Assembly: GCA_030602715.1 (NCBI GenBank)
Contig: JAUVZD010000004.1
Location: forward strand, 62,001 to 126,000
DNA from: Candidatus Coatesiibacteriota bacterium
Lineage (GTDB): Bacteria > RBG-13-66-14 > B26-G2 > JAUVZD01
Direction: 5' to 3'
DNA length: 64,000 nucleotides
Shown here: positions 8,844-16,203 of the stretch, piece after piece
Numbering within the stretch: the stretch's first letter is position 1
How the letters are laid out: each line of letters starts with the position of its first letter
Made by a program: the position numbers and the translations under genes
The notes under the pieces: model-generated
The model's input: the letters and a program-made list of their open reading frames with translations, nothing else
The model's database searches: none
What the model was told of the DNA's origin: nothing

Positions 8844-10040
8844 ATGACCCTTAATCCCCATATGAAGATACGCGTCATCGCCCTGATAATAGTCCTGGGG
8901 CTGGTCGTAGTGCTGGTGGGCGCAATTATACTTACCAGCAGTGTAGAGAATAGAACCGAAGGGGGAAAAAGCCTCATCTCCATGATAACCGAGAAGGTGA
9001 TGGGCGAAAGCAAGGAGAAGCCGGAAGTGGTTTTCCCCGATTGGGCTGGCAGTCTCCAGTCATATACCGAGACGGTAAAGATAGCCGCCATCCCTCAAAA
9101 TACCCCCGCTCAGTTCACCCAGAACCTGCTGTCCTACTTCCCCTTGGGGGCTTACAATAAAGAGAACAACTCCCTCCAGTTGGGGGTGATAATTGAGGAC
9201 GATGTGCCCTTGCTTCCCAAACCAGACGGTTACGGCATCTACCTCACCCCCAACACCAACGCCCTGCTCAAGACCGGTCAGGCATTCTGGAGGATACAGT
9301 CCGTTCAGGCGGAAAATTTGGTCATCTGGAACAAGGTGTGGACCTTTGAGGGGGACGACGGTTTCATCTCCGAGGTATGGCGCTTCAACGGTCTGGGGAT
9401 GAAGATACGGGACTTCGTCCCTCCCCGGGTCTGCGTCGGCGCCGACGGCAGTCAGCTCTACACACCCGACGGTCAGCCAGCCATCTATATATCCCCGGGC
9501 GCCATATTGCAGGTAACGGACATGCACTTCGGCTCAATCAAAGCGGCAAAGACCCCAGCAAAGAATCCCCCAATCTGGTTCAAGGTGAAGGCTGGGGAGG
9601 AGTATGGTGAACTGCTGGTCAATGCCGACGACTGCTGGCTGCTCACCGAAGACCTCTTCTATTACCTATATCTAGCCCCCAAACCGCTATTCTCCTGGGC
9701 AGGTCTTTACAAGAAGACCGAGGATGTGCAGGCGGGCATAACCCGCCACAAATGGTTCCTGCTCTCCTTTCCACAGAGCGAATATATCCCCCAGGTATTA
9801 CACGACTGCGCCCAACTGATGACGCTTGCGGGAGACGAGGCTTCCGCCAAGGTATTCTTCGCCCGCCTGGAGGATAACTATCCCGATGCTCAGATTGAAC
9901 CGTCCTTTGTCTTGAAAAAGAAGGAGGACCAGGAGGGCGAGGATATAGAGGGACTGGATGAGGGTTTACTCGCGGAGAAGCCGGAACTGGTGGAGATACT
10001 TCCCCGGGGAACGATAGACCTGAACCAAGGTCAAAATTAA
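8844..10040 (+). CDS. membrane-anchored protein of unknown function
   Basis: 398 residues. A single hydrophobic helix (about residues 8-30) follows a short basic N-terminus, with ATG at 8844 or an alternative ATG at 8862; both sit just before the helix. The rest is soluble and presumably outside the inner membrane. It contains no catalytic motif I recognise. The C-terminal 60 residues are acidic and end near LPRGTIDLN. GGAAAAAG is a modest ribosome site. It is followed 33 bases later by the PCM-like gene, so the two may be cotranscribed. Confidence 0.7.
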   Translation: MTLNPHMKIRVIALIIVLGLVVVLVGAIILTSSVENRTEGGKSLISMITEKVMGESKEKPEVVFPDWAGSLQSYTETVKIAAIPQNTPAQFTQNLLSYFPLGAYNKENNSLQLGVIIEDDVPLLPKPDGYGIYLTPNTNALLKTGQAFWRIQSVQAENLVIWNKVWTFEGDDGFISEVWRFNGLGMKIRDFVPPRVCVGADGSQLYTPDGQPAIYISPGAILQVTDMHFGSIKAAKTPAKNPPIWFKVKAGEEYGELLVNADDCWLLTEDLFYYLYLAPKPLFSWAGLYKKTEDVQAGITRHKWFLLSFPQSEYIPQVLHDCAQLMTLAGDEASAKVFFARLEDNYPDAQIEPSFVLKKKEDQEGEDIEGLDEGLLAEKPELVEILPRGTIDLNQGQN

Positions 10041-10073
10041 GTGAAATAACACCTCACTAAGGAGGCGACTATA

Positions 10074-10829
10074 ATGAGTAAGACGATAGCCTTTGTTGCC
10101 ATACTGCTTTTGATTATCCTTTTGATCCTTTTAATCAATATCGGATGCTTGCGGGCAAAGACAGAGGGAAAGGTTGAAGAAGAGGAGGAGGATGTGTTCG
10201 CCAAAAAGCGTGTCAATATGGTCAAATATCAGTTGGAGTATCGGGGAATAAGCGATGAGGCGGTCCTGACTGCGATGGGCAAAGTCCCCCGGGAGGCTTT
10301 CGTCCCCGACAGCTACCACAACCAAGCCTATGACGACGGACCTCTACCCATCGGCGAAGGGCAGACCATCTCCCAGCCCTATATCGTTGCCCTGATGACC
10401 GAGCTTCTAAAGCCTGCGCCTGACGACAGAGTGCTGGAGATAGGCACCGGCTCCGGCTACCAGGCGGCTATCCTGGCGGAGATAGTTTCCGAGGTCTATA
10501 CCATTGAGATAATTGAGAGCCTCTCCCTCAACGCACAGAAGGCATGCGAGGAGCTGGGATATGAAAACATCACCTTCAAGGTGGGCGACGGCTTCATCGG
10601 CTGGGAGGAGTATGCCCCCTTTGACGGCGTCATCGTAACCTGCGCCCCCGACGAGGTGCCCCAACCGTTGATTGACCAGTTAGCCGACGGCGGACACCTG
10701 ATCATACCGGTGGGAGGGGGCTATCCACAGGTGTTGAAGGTGCTCACCCGCCATGGCGATGAGATTGAGACGGAGACCATAACTGCGGTCTCCTTCGTGC
10801 CCATGACCGGCATCGCCGAGGATGAGTAG
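10074..10829 (+). CDS. pcm: protein-L-isoaspartate O-methyltransferase, exported or membrane-anchored form
   Basis: 251 residues. The PCM family block begins near residue 45. VPREAFVPD, the DGPLPIGEGQTISQPY block and the SAM-binding LEIGTGSGYQAAIL (motif I, about residues 121-134) are all present, and the C-terminal HLIIPVG block matches. The enzyme repairs L-isoaspartyl residues by methylating them with SAM. Unusually, it begins with a 20-residue hydrophobic helix ending in INIGC, so it is likely anchored or exported. SAM supply outside the cytoplasm would then be a problem unless the catalytic part faces inward. AAGGAGG lies 8 bases upstream of the ATG. Confidence 0.88.
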   Translation: MSKTIAFVAILLLIILLILLINIGCLRAKTEGKVEEEEEDVFAKKRVNMVKYQLEYRGISDEAVLTAMGKVPREAFVPDSYHNQAYDDGPLPIGEGQTISQPYIVALMTELLKPAPDDRVLEIGTGSGYQAAILAEIVSEVYTIEIIESLSLNAQKACEELGYENITFKVGDGFIGWEEYAPFDGVIVTCAPDEVPQPLIDQLADGGHLIIPVGGGYPQVLKVLTRHGDEIETETITAVSFVPMTGIAEDE

Positions 10830-10891
10830 GTTTGCAGCGGTGGTATCAAACCTCCACTGCATTTTTCATAACACATTCTCCTCTGATACAC

Positions 10892-10916
10892 AAAAGCGGC
10901 TCCTTCAGCCGCTTTT
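10892..10916. terminator. bidirectional intrinsic terminator between convergent genes
   Basis: AAAAGCGGCT, a 5-base loop and AGCCGCTTTT form a 10-bp stem. It has an A tract on one side and a T tract on the other, so it can stop transcription from both the pcm gene and the minus-strand operon. Confidence 0.85.
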
Positions 10917-10946
10917 CCATACATAACATAGAGCCTTATGCCGTCA

Positions 10947-11561
10947 TTAATTTATTTTAAAAACCAATCCCAATAAAAATCCCACCATAATAGTGAAAAG
11001 GGCGAAAAAGGTCAGCATCAGAATAAATATCAGCCGGCGGGAATTGCGCAAACCCTTAATATCCCCGCATCCCCTGTATTCCTCAATGGCGGAATCAATC
11101 CTCTCCCGTTCGCTTTCTCCCTCCTCCACCCCTTTGAAGATAAATCCCTCCCCCAACACCGCATACCTACTGTAATCCTCACCTCGCAGAAAGAGCGGAG
11201 CCTTCGCCGAATACATCATAAACGGGAATTTTGCGTCCTTTTCGGTCAGTCTGCCGGCCACCTCCAATCCCAAAGCGTCATACTTGCCCACATATCTCTC
11301 CCTGAACCTGCCCAATTCGTCCATCAACGCCCGCCACTCCTCCTGCAGGCGAGAAGAACCTTTAGCCCCCTCTTTCAAGAAATATACATCTATCAAAAGC
11401 AGGTCCGGCTGGCGCCCTTCCTTGAGGGCACTGTAAAGCTCCTGCGGGCGATAGAACGAGACCAGGTGATAGTAGCCGGCGTGCTTCTCGGCAAAGGACT
11501 GGTGATGTTCCTGCTCATCATCCAACAGCCATATCTCCCTGGTCTTTTGAGCAAACGCCAT
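10947..11561 (-). CDS. response-regulator receiver domain tethered to the membrane by a C-terminal helix
   Basis: 204 residues. Residues 8-150 look like a receiver domain. The acidic pair is in WLLDDE (D14, D15), the phospho-acceptor Asp is D58 in LLLIDVY, the conserved Ser is S118 in MMYSAKAP, and the conserved Lys is K143 in FIFKGV. No output domain follows. After a charged linker there is one hydrophobic helix (about residues 177-200) and then FKIN, so the receiver would hang from the cytoplasmic face. GGAGG lies 8 bases before the ATG. It is the last gene of an operon with two dehydrogenases and a HIT protein, separated from the gene before it by only two bases. No kinase is nearby. Confidence 0.65.
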   Translation of the reverse strand: MAFAQKTREIWLLDDEQEHHQSFAEKHAGYYHLVSFYRPQELYSALKEGRQPDLLLIDVYFLKEGAKGSSRLQEEWRALMDELGRFRERYVGKYDALGLEVAGRLTEKDAKFPFMMYSAKAPLFLRGEDYSRYAVLGEGFIFKGVEEGESERERIDSAIEEYRGCGDIKGLRNSRRLIFILMLTFFALFTIMVGFLLGLVFKIN

Positions 11562-11563
11562 CG

Positions 11564-12601
11564 TCAGCCCTCCGGGTCCAACGCCACCTTCAAAGCGACG
11601 CCGGATGCCATCAACTCAAACGCCTTCTCAATCTCGGAAAGCCCCAGATGATGGGTAACTATCTGGTCAACATCCAGCCAGCCCACCTCCAGCAGACTGA
11701 GCGCCTCCCGAATATAGATGGGCGTGTGGTGATAGACGCCGAGGATAATCACCTGGTCGTAATGGATTCGTTTGGGGCTGATGGAGACATCCTTATCCCG
11801 TGCCACCCCGCCGAACATCACCGCTTTGCCCCCTTTGCGCACCGACTCAATCGCCTCCACCCAAGCCTCAGGGGTGCCCACCGCTTCTATAGCCACATCC
11901 ACGCCCAGCCCTTTCGGGGTTAGGGCGCGCACCACCTCTGCGGTGGACTTTCCAGATTTGACCTGGACCGCCTCCACCGCTCCCAGGCGTTTCGCTCGCT
12001 CCAGCCGTGATTTATCAAGGTCAACGGCGATGACCCGGGCTTTCCGACCGGTGAGATGGGCGGTGAAGAGTGAGCCGGTGGGTCCTTGACCGAAGACGGC
12101 GGCAAATTCACCCGGCTCGCTCTCACTGACATCCACCCCGTGCAGAACGCAAGCCAGCGGCTCGGTCAAAGCCGCCTGGTAGAACTCCAGCTCATCTACG
12201 ATGCGCATCATGTTCCTCTCCACGATGCGGGAGGGGATGAGCAGAAACTCCGCATAAGCCCCGTTAACATAGATGATATCCTCACACAGGTTCTCCCGAC
12301 CCATCATACAGTATGGACAACGACCACAGGGGGCGGAGTTGGCGGCGACTATTCGCTCCCCGACGGTAAAACCGTCCACCCCACCACCCACCTCAACGAT
12401 AGTGCCGGCAAACTCGTGCCCGAAGGGATGGGGCAGGCTGGGCGCCAGCGCCGGGTGATAACCCCGGGCGTAGGTCTTGAGGTCGGAGCCGCATGTCAAA
12501 GCAGACCCCACCTTTATCAGCACCTCGCCTGCTGAAGGCTTTGGGCGCTCCACCTCCACTATCTCAAGTTTATTTTTTCCCAGCAGGCGAACCTGTCTCA
12601 T
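11564..12601 (-). CDS. zinc-dependent alcohol dehydrogenase (MDR superfamily), sorbitol/threonine dehydrogenase-like
   Basis: About 345 residues. Catalytic-zinc ligands are visible in TCGSD and GHEFAG, and structural-zinc cysteines in CGRCPYCMMGRENLC. The nucleotide-binding motif is GQGPTGS with the acidic VIAVDLD end of beta-2, which favours NAD over NADP. The substrate cannot be fixed from sequence. The ATG at 12601 is preferred over two upstream TTG codons because it sits 9 bases from AGAGG. It lies 50 bases downstream of a second, distantly related dehydrogenase. Confidence 0.82.
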   Translation of the reverse strand: MRQVRLLGKNKLEIVEVERPKPSAGEVLIKVGSALTCGSDLKTYARGYHPALAPSLPHPFGHEFAGTIVEVGGGVDGFTVGERIVAANSAPCGRCPYCMMGRENLCEDIIYVNGAYAEFLLIPSRIVERNMMRIVDELEFYQAALTEPLACVLHGVDVSESEPGEFAAVFGQGPTGSLFTAHLTGRKARVIAVDLDKSRLERAKRLGAVEAVQVKSGKSTAEVVRALTPKGLGVDVAIEAVGTPEAWVEAIESVRKGGKAVMFGGVARDKDVSISPKRIHYDQVIILGVYHHTPIYIREALSLLEVGWLDVDQIVTHHLGLSEIEKAFELMASGVALKVALDPEG

Positions 12602-12651
12602 CAACAATACCTCTCACCTTCACTTCACACGCCGGCTCCATCCATTGATGA

Positions 12652-13668
12652 TTAAAGCACCACCACCGCCTTCAGGCACTCCCGACGGTAGATGGCTTCA
12701 ACCGCATCCCCCACCGCATCCAGTCCCACCCGATGGGTGATCAAAGGCTCCACCGCTATCTCCCTGGTGGTGATGAGGCGGAGGGCTTCTGCCATGTCCT
12801 GAGGTGCAGGGGAGTAGGAACCGATTACGGTTATATCACGGTAGTATATCTGGTTGAGGTCAACGGTCAGACGGTCTCGCCTGGGCACCGAGGAGAATAC
12901 ATTAATTATCCCTCCGTCACGAATATAGCGGAGGGTGCCCTCATATGAGGCGCTGGTTCCCGCGGTCTGCACTATCAGGTCGGCGCCCCGCCCGTCGGAG
13001 AGCTCCATTATGGCGTTTATCGCCTTTCGGCTGCGGGCGGGAAAGGCGGCGGAAGCCCCAAACTCCCTAGCCATCGCCAGACGGCTCTCATCCAGGTCGG
13101 TTGCCACCACCTGCAAACCCCGACGGACCAGAATCTGGGTCATCAACAGCCCGATAAAACCGGCTCCCACCACCCAGGCGGTGTCCCCGGGATAGACCTT
13201 ACAACGGTGAACGGAGCGCAGACAACAAGCCACAGGCTCGGTAATCGCAGCAAGCGGGTGGGAGACATTATGCTTGAAGGTGGCTTTGGCAAGATTCTCA
13301 CCACCGGTGGCGAAATACTCGGCAAACCCGCCGGGATATATATTGGTGCTCTTAAACTGGGAACACATAGAAGGACTGTCGTGACGGCAGTAGTGACAGA
13401 TTCCACAGGGAGCGTGATGTCCCACAACCACCGCATCACCCTCCTTGAATTGATGGTGTTCACCTGCAGCAAGCTCAGCGATTACTCCGCTCACCTCATG
13501 ACCCAGAACCACCGGCGGCTGGACTATTCCGTCCCGCATCTTGACCAGATCGGAGCCGCAGATACCGCAGGCGGAGACCTTTACCAACATCCCCCCCGGG
13601 GGAATCTCCGGTTGGGGCACCTCCTCCACCTCAAATTTATTGTTGCCCTTCCACACCGCCGCTTTCAT
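12652..13668 (-). CDS. zinc-dependent alcohol dehydrogenase (MDR superfamily), second copy
   Basis: 338 residues. It has CGICGSD and GHEVSG for the catalytic zinc, CGICHYCRHDSPSMC for the structural zinc, and VVGAGFIGL for NAD binding with VVATDLDES after it. It is only moderately similar to the dehydrogenase beside it, so the pair is an old duplication or two separate recruits; they may act in succession on polyols or sugar acids. The start ATG overlaps the end of the HIT gene by four bases, which indicates translational coupling. Confidence 0.82.
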   Translation of the reverse strand: MKAAVWKGNNKFEVEEVPQPEIPPGGMLVKVSACGICGSDLVKMRDGIVQPPVVLGHEVSGVIAELAAGEHHQFKEGDAVVVGHHAPCGICHYCRHDSPSMCSQFKSTNIYPGGFAEYFATGGENLAKATFKHNVSHPLAAITEPVACCLRSVHRCKVYPGDTAWVVGAGFIGLLMTQILVRRGLQVVATDLDESRLAMAREFGASAAFPARSRKAINAIMELSDGRGADLIVQTAGTSASYEGTLRYIRDGGIINVFSSVPRRDRLTVDLNQIYYRDITVIGSYSPAPQDMAEALRLITTREIAVEPLITHRVGLDAVGDAVEAIYRRECLKAVVVL

Positions 13669-14165
13669 ATTGCTCCCCTCTCCTTAAACGCAGCAAAGAG
13701 CTTCTCTTTGGTTATTATCGGGTCTTCAACGATCACCCGGGTCCCGCTGACCACATCTATCAAGCCCAACTCCCGACTGTATCTGGGGACGATATGCTGA
13801 TGCAGATGGAGTATGGAGGCTCCGGAACTACGACCGATATTGAAGCCCAGGTTGTAGCCTTGGGGCTTATAAAGTTCATCCAGCACATCCATACACATCC
13901 TGGTGAGGGAAAACATTGTGCACAACCGCTCCTCACTGAGCTGTCGCAAATCCTCTATATGCTCCTCGGGAAAGACCATTAAGTGACCGGGGTTGTAGGG
14001 ATAGAGGTTGAGGCTCACGATAAAGCTGTCCCTTCGCCCCACCACCAGGTTGGATACCTGAGGGTCGCCCTCAGCGATGGCGCAGAGGATACAGACACCC
14101 TCGGGGCGATCCTTCCCCTTGGTGTAAGCCATCTTATCGGGTATGAATAGATTACGCCTGCACAT
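13665..14165 (-). CDS. HIT-family nucleotide hydrolase or phosphorylase
   Basis: 166 residues. The histidine triad is HLHQH followed by IVPRY near residue 126. Upstream are CILCAIAEGD (a CxxC often seen in Ap4A phosphorylase-like HIT proteins) and YPYNPGHLMVFP near residue 65. The middle His of the triad forms a nucleotidyl-enzyme intermediate on dinucleoside polyphosphates or AMP conjugates. ATG at 14165 is used although its ribosome site is weak; an internal ATG at residue 12 is possible. It is first in the operon with the two dehydrogenases. Confidence 0.85.
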   Translation of the reverse strand: MCRRNLFIPDKMAYTKGKDRPEGVCILCAIAEGDPQVSNLVVGRRDSFIVSLNLYPYNPGHLMVFPEEHIEDLRQLSEERLCTMFSLTRMCMDVLDELYKPQGYNLGFNIGRSSGASILHLHQHIVPRYSRELGLIDVVSGTRVIVEDPIITKEKLFAAFKERGAI

Positions 14166-14198
14166 GATAACGCTCAGCCTACCAAGTTACCATAAGCT

Positions 14199-14507
14199 CT
14201 AAAACCCAATCTTTTCCCCCTCTTTCTCCATCTTCCCCATCTTAATCTCGCCATACTTAGCCTCATAGCGCTGCACATTGTCCTTCAATACTACAGCCAG
14301 TTGTTTGGCGTGTGCGGGATTGGTGATTATGCGGGAGAGGATGGAAAACTCCGATTTACCGGGCACCACCCGACCAAAATCAATGATGAACTCCACTCCA
14401 GAGAAGATGACATTGGCGACATTGACATAGATGCCGTCTGCCACCTCCGGCGATAATTTAGCTCGCATACTTGGTGCAGGCTTTCTAGGTTCCTGTTTTT
14501 TGGGCAT
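14199..14507 (-). CDS. DUF3467 family protein
   Basis: 102 residues. It matches the pattern of DUF3467: YVNVANVIFSGVEFIIDFG in the first half and SRIITNPAHAKQLAVVLKDNVQRYE in the second. Members are small, soluble, of unknown function and common in bacteria and archaea. The start at 14507 is chosen because AAGGAG lies 5 to 6 bases upstream; a longer frame has no ribosome site. It is transcribed in the same direction as the HIT operon, 33 bases upstream of it. Confidence 0.75.
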   Translation of the reverse strand: MPKKQEPRKPAPSMRAKLSPEVADGIYVNVANVIFSGVEFIIDFGRVVPGKSEFSILSRIITNPAHAKQLAVVLKDNVQRYEAKYGEIKMGKMEKEGEKIGF

Positions 14508-14641
14508 ATTCACTCCTTGAGTATTTTCCTCCTGAAGATAATGAAATATTATCACAACCACCGCACAAATTCAAAAAGTAAGCCCATCGCTTTCACCGAA
14601 GGGGGGGAGCCGATGAAGCTTAATCCGTTGTCTGAGCCACA

Positions 14642-15520
14642 TCACCCCCTGGTGGCGACTATCAAGGCGACGATGACCGCTATGACCAGCACCACTATTC
14701 CCACCGCCAGGAGCACCTTGATTAGCGAGACCGGCTTCTTGCCCCAAATCCTGCCGGTCAAACCGTTGATGAGGGCTTTGAAGTATTTGTCCTTGTAGCG
14801 ATAGCCGAAAATCCACACCGGCAGATAGACCATCTTGACCAGTCTATCGGTGAAGTTGACATCCAGGGTGTTTATACGCTCCACCTCGGAGCTCACCCGG
14901 CTGCGCTCGTCCTGCCGGCACTCCTCCTGAGCCTTTGACCAGGCGGTATTCTCGTCAATGGTCGGTCGTTCCCCCTTATAGCCGGCGATATATTCTGTGG
15001 AGAAGGGACGTGCCGACTCCAGCTTGAAGGGGGCTATTGCCTCCACCTCCTCAAAGGTGAGTCCGGCGGAGGCGGGAATGAACATGTCATAAGGATGTTC
15101 CCAGCTGCCGGAGCGGGGAATCCATTCGGTCTCGGTAGTAGTCCTCTGTTTGCCGTCCCGACCGGTAATGGTGCGGGTTCGGGTCCGCTTGCGGTCCCCA
15201 GCCCAATAAGTTTTGGCGGTGAAGCGGAAGTTGTAGGCGGGGATATAAGTTCCCTCCACCTTCTCCCGCCACAGGGCTTTGTGCAGTTCGCCGGGCTTGA
15301 ACAAACCCTTTTTGGTCCAGGCATTGAATATATCCCGAGCCTTGCGCTCATCAATGGAGAAGAGCAGGATAGACTCCCCCTCGCCGGGTAACCCCTCTCC
15401 GGGGTCCATCTCCACCAGATAGGTGGAGCCACAGAAGTCACACTTCATCACCTGTTGCTGGATGTCAAAAAAGACCTGCGCCCCGCAGTTCTTGCACTCC
15501 ATGGATTTGAGTTCAGCCAT
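14642..15520 (-). CDS. zinc-ribbon protein with C-terminal membrane anchor, unknown function
   Basis: 292 residues. The N-terminus has a TFIIB-like zinc ribbon (MECKNCGAQV then 12 residues on KCDFCGS), followed by a region of about 210 residues with an Arg/Thr-rich patch. A single helix near residues 265-288 closes the protein. Proteins with this arrangement exist in many phyla without known function. The start at 15520 follows GGAG at 6-base spacing. The soluble part is probably cytoplasmic. Confidence 0.65.
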   Translation of the reverse strand: MAELKSMECKNCGAQVFFDIQQQVMKCDFCGSTYLVEMDPGEGLPGEGESILLFSIDERKARDIFNAWTKKGLFKPGELHKALWREKVEGTYIPAYNFRFTAKTYWAGDRKRTRTRTITGRDGKQRTTTETEWIPRSGSWEHPYDMFIPASAGLTFEEVEAIAPFKLESARPFSTEYIAGYKGERPTIDENTAWSKAQEECRQDERSRVSSEVERINTLDVNFTDRLVKMVYLPVWIFGYRYKDKYFKALINGLTGRIWGKKPVSLIKVLLAVGIVVLVIAVIVALIVATRG

Positions 15521-15597
15521 AAGATTCTCCCCATTTGAGGTGTTTTTTAGCTTTTTGGAGGATATTAACATATCAGACGGAAATTGCAAGGGGGAAT

Positions 15598-15620
15598 GAA
15601 AAAGCCGGGGGTATAAGCCC
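15598..15620 (-). terminator. probable intrinsic terminator, minus strand
   Basis: CCGGGG, a 7-base loop and CCCCGG pair; on the minus strand the hairpin is followed by GGCTTTTTC. It would end transcripts coming from the restriction-modification region. Confidence 0.5.
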
Positions 15621-15741
15621 CGGGCGATGGAATTAGGTTTTAAACTCTGGCTGCTTCATATAACTTTTCAAAGGAATATCTATAACACAAAAAACACCAT
15701 CTGTTAATATGCACTTAGAGCCTTTATGTTCAGCCGATTTT

Positions 15742-15921
15742 TTAAATATCTTCCACTTCCCTTATCTCCTCCTCACTCAGCCCATACAGCTCATAGACCA
15801 ATGCGTCTATCTGCTTGTCGGTGGCGATTATCTGCCTATTGAGGGCGGAGCGCTCGTGGTCGGTGAGGGCGGACGCCATCTTCTTGTGCAACTATAACAT
15901 ATCCTCCACCAGCGCCACCAT
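15742..15921 (-). pseudogene. broken C-terminal fragment of a type IIG restriction-modification gene
   Basis: On the minus strand this reads MVALVEDML, then a TAG, then LHKKMASAL... and LVYELYGLSEEEIREVEDI before a stop. It aligns with the last 58 residues of the type IIG gene at 16204-19182 (MVSLVEDMLELHKK ... LVYELYGLTEEEIRVVE). The TAG stands where the intact gene has GAG. Only the 3' end survives, so this is the remnant of a second copy or of an earlier allele. The rest of 15521-15956 holds nothing else I can support apart from the terminator. Confidence 0.75.
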
Positions 15922-15956
15922 ACTTGTAGGGGCGGGCTAAGCTAGCCCTAACTAAG

Positions 15957-16166
15957 TTAATGACCTATTTTCTTTAGTTTGTCTAATTCCGTTTGTACTT
16001 TACTTAAATCATCCCCTTTATATTCTATGGTAACGCCACAATGAGGACATGTTTTAATACGGCCCGGTTTGATTTCCCTAATTTTTTCTTGGAATATATG
16101 CCCGCATTTAGGGCATTTTAAGTCGATTTTAACCTCGGGCACGGTGACTTTAATTTCGAATTTCAT
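15957..16166 (-). CDS. small zinc-ribbon protein
   Basis: 69 residues. Two CxxC knuckles, CPKCGH and CPHCGV, are separated by 17 residues and preceded by a beta-rich N-terminus; the tail is helical (DDLSKVQTELDKLKKIG). AAAGGAGG lies 4 bases before the ATG at 16166, so it is likely translated. It sits between the intact type IIG gene and the remnant, so it may belong to the same mobile module. Function unknown. Confidence 0.6.
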   Translation of the reverse strand: MKFEIKVTVPEVKIDLKCPKCGHIFQEKIREIKPGRIKTCPHCGVTIEYKGDDLSKVQTELDKLKKIGH

Positions 16167-16203
16167 ACATCCTCCTTTTGTATAAGCCAAGCTTTTGCCA
16201 GTT

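Noticed and set aside
15709-15897. Plus-strand frame opposite the type IIG remnant
   Set aside because: It is the complement of the remnant, which explains the sequence better.
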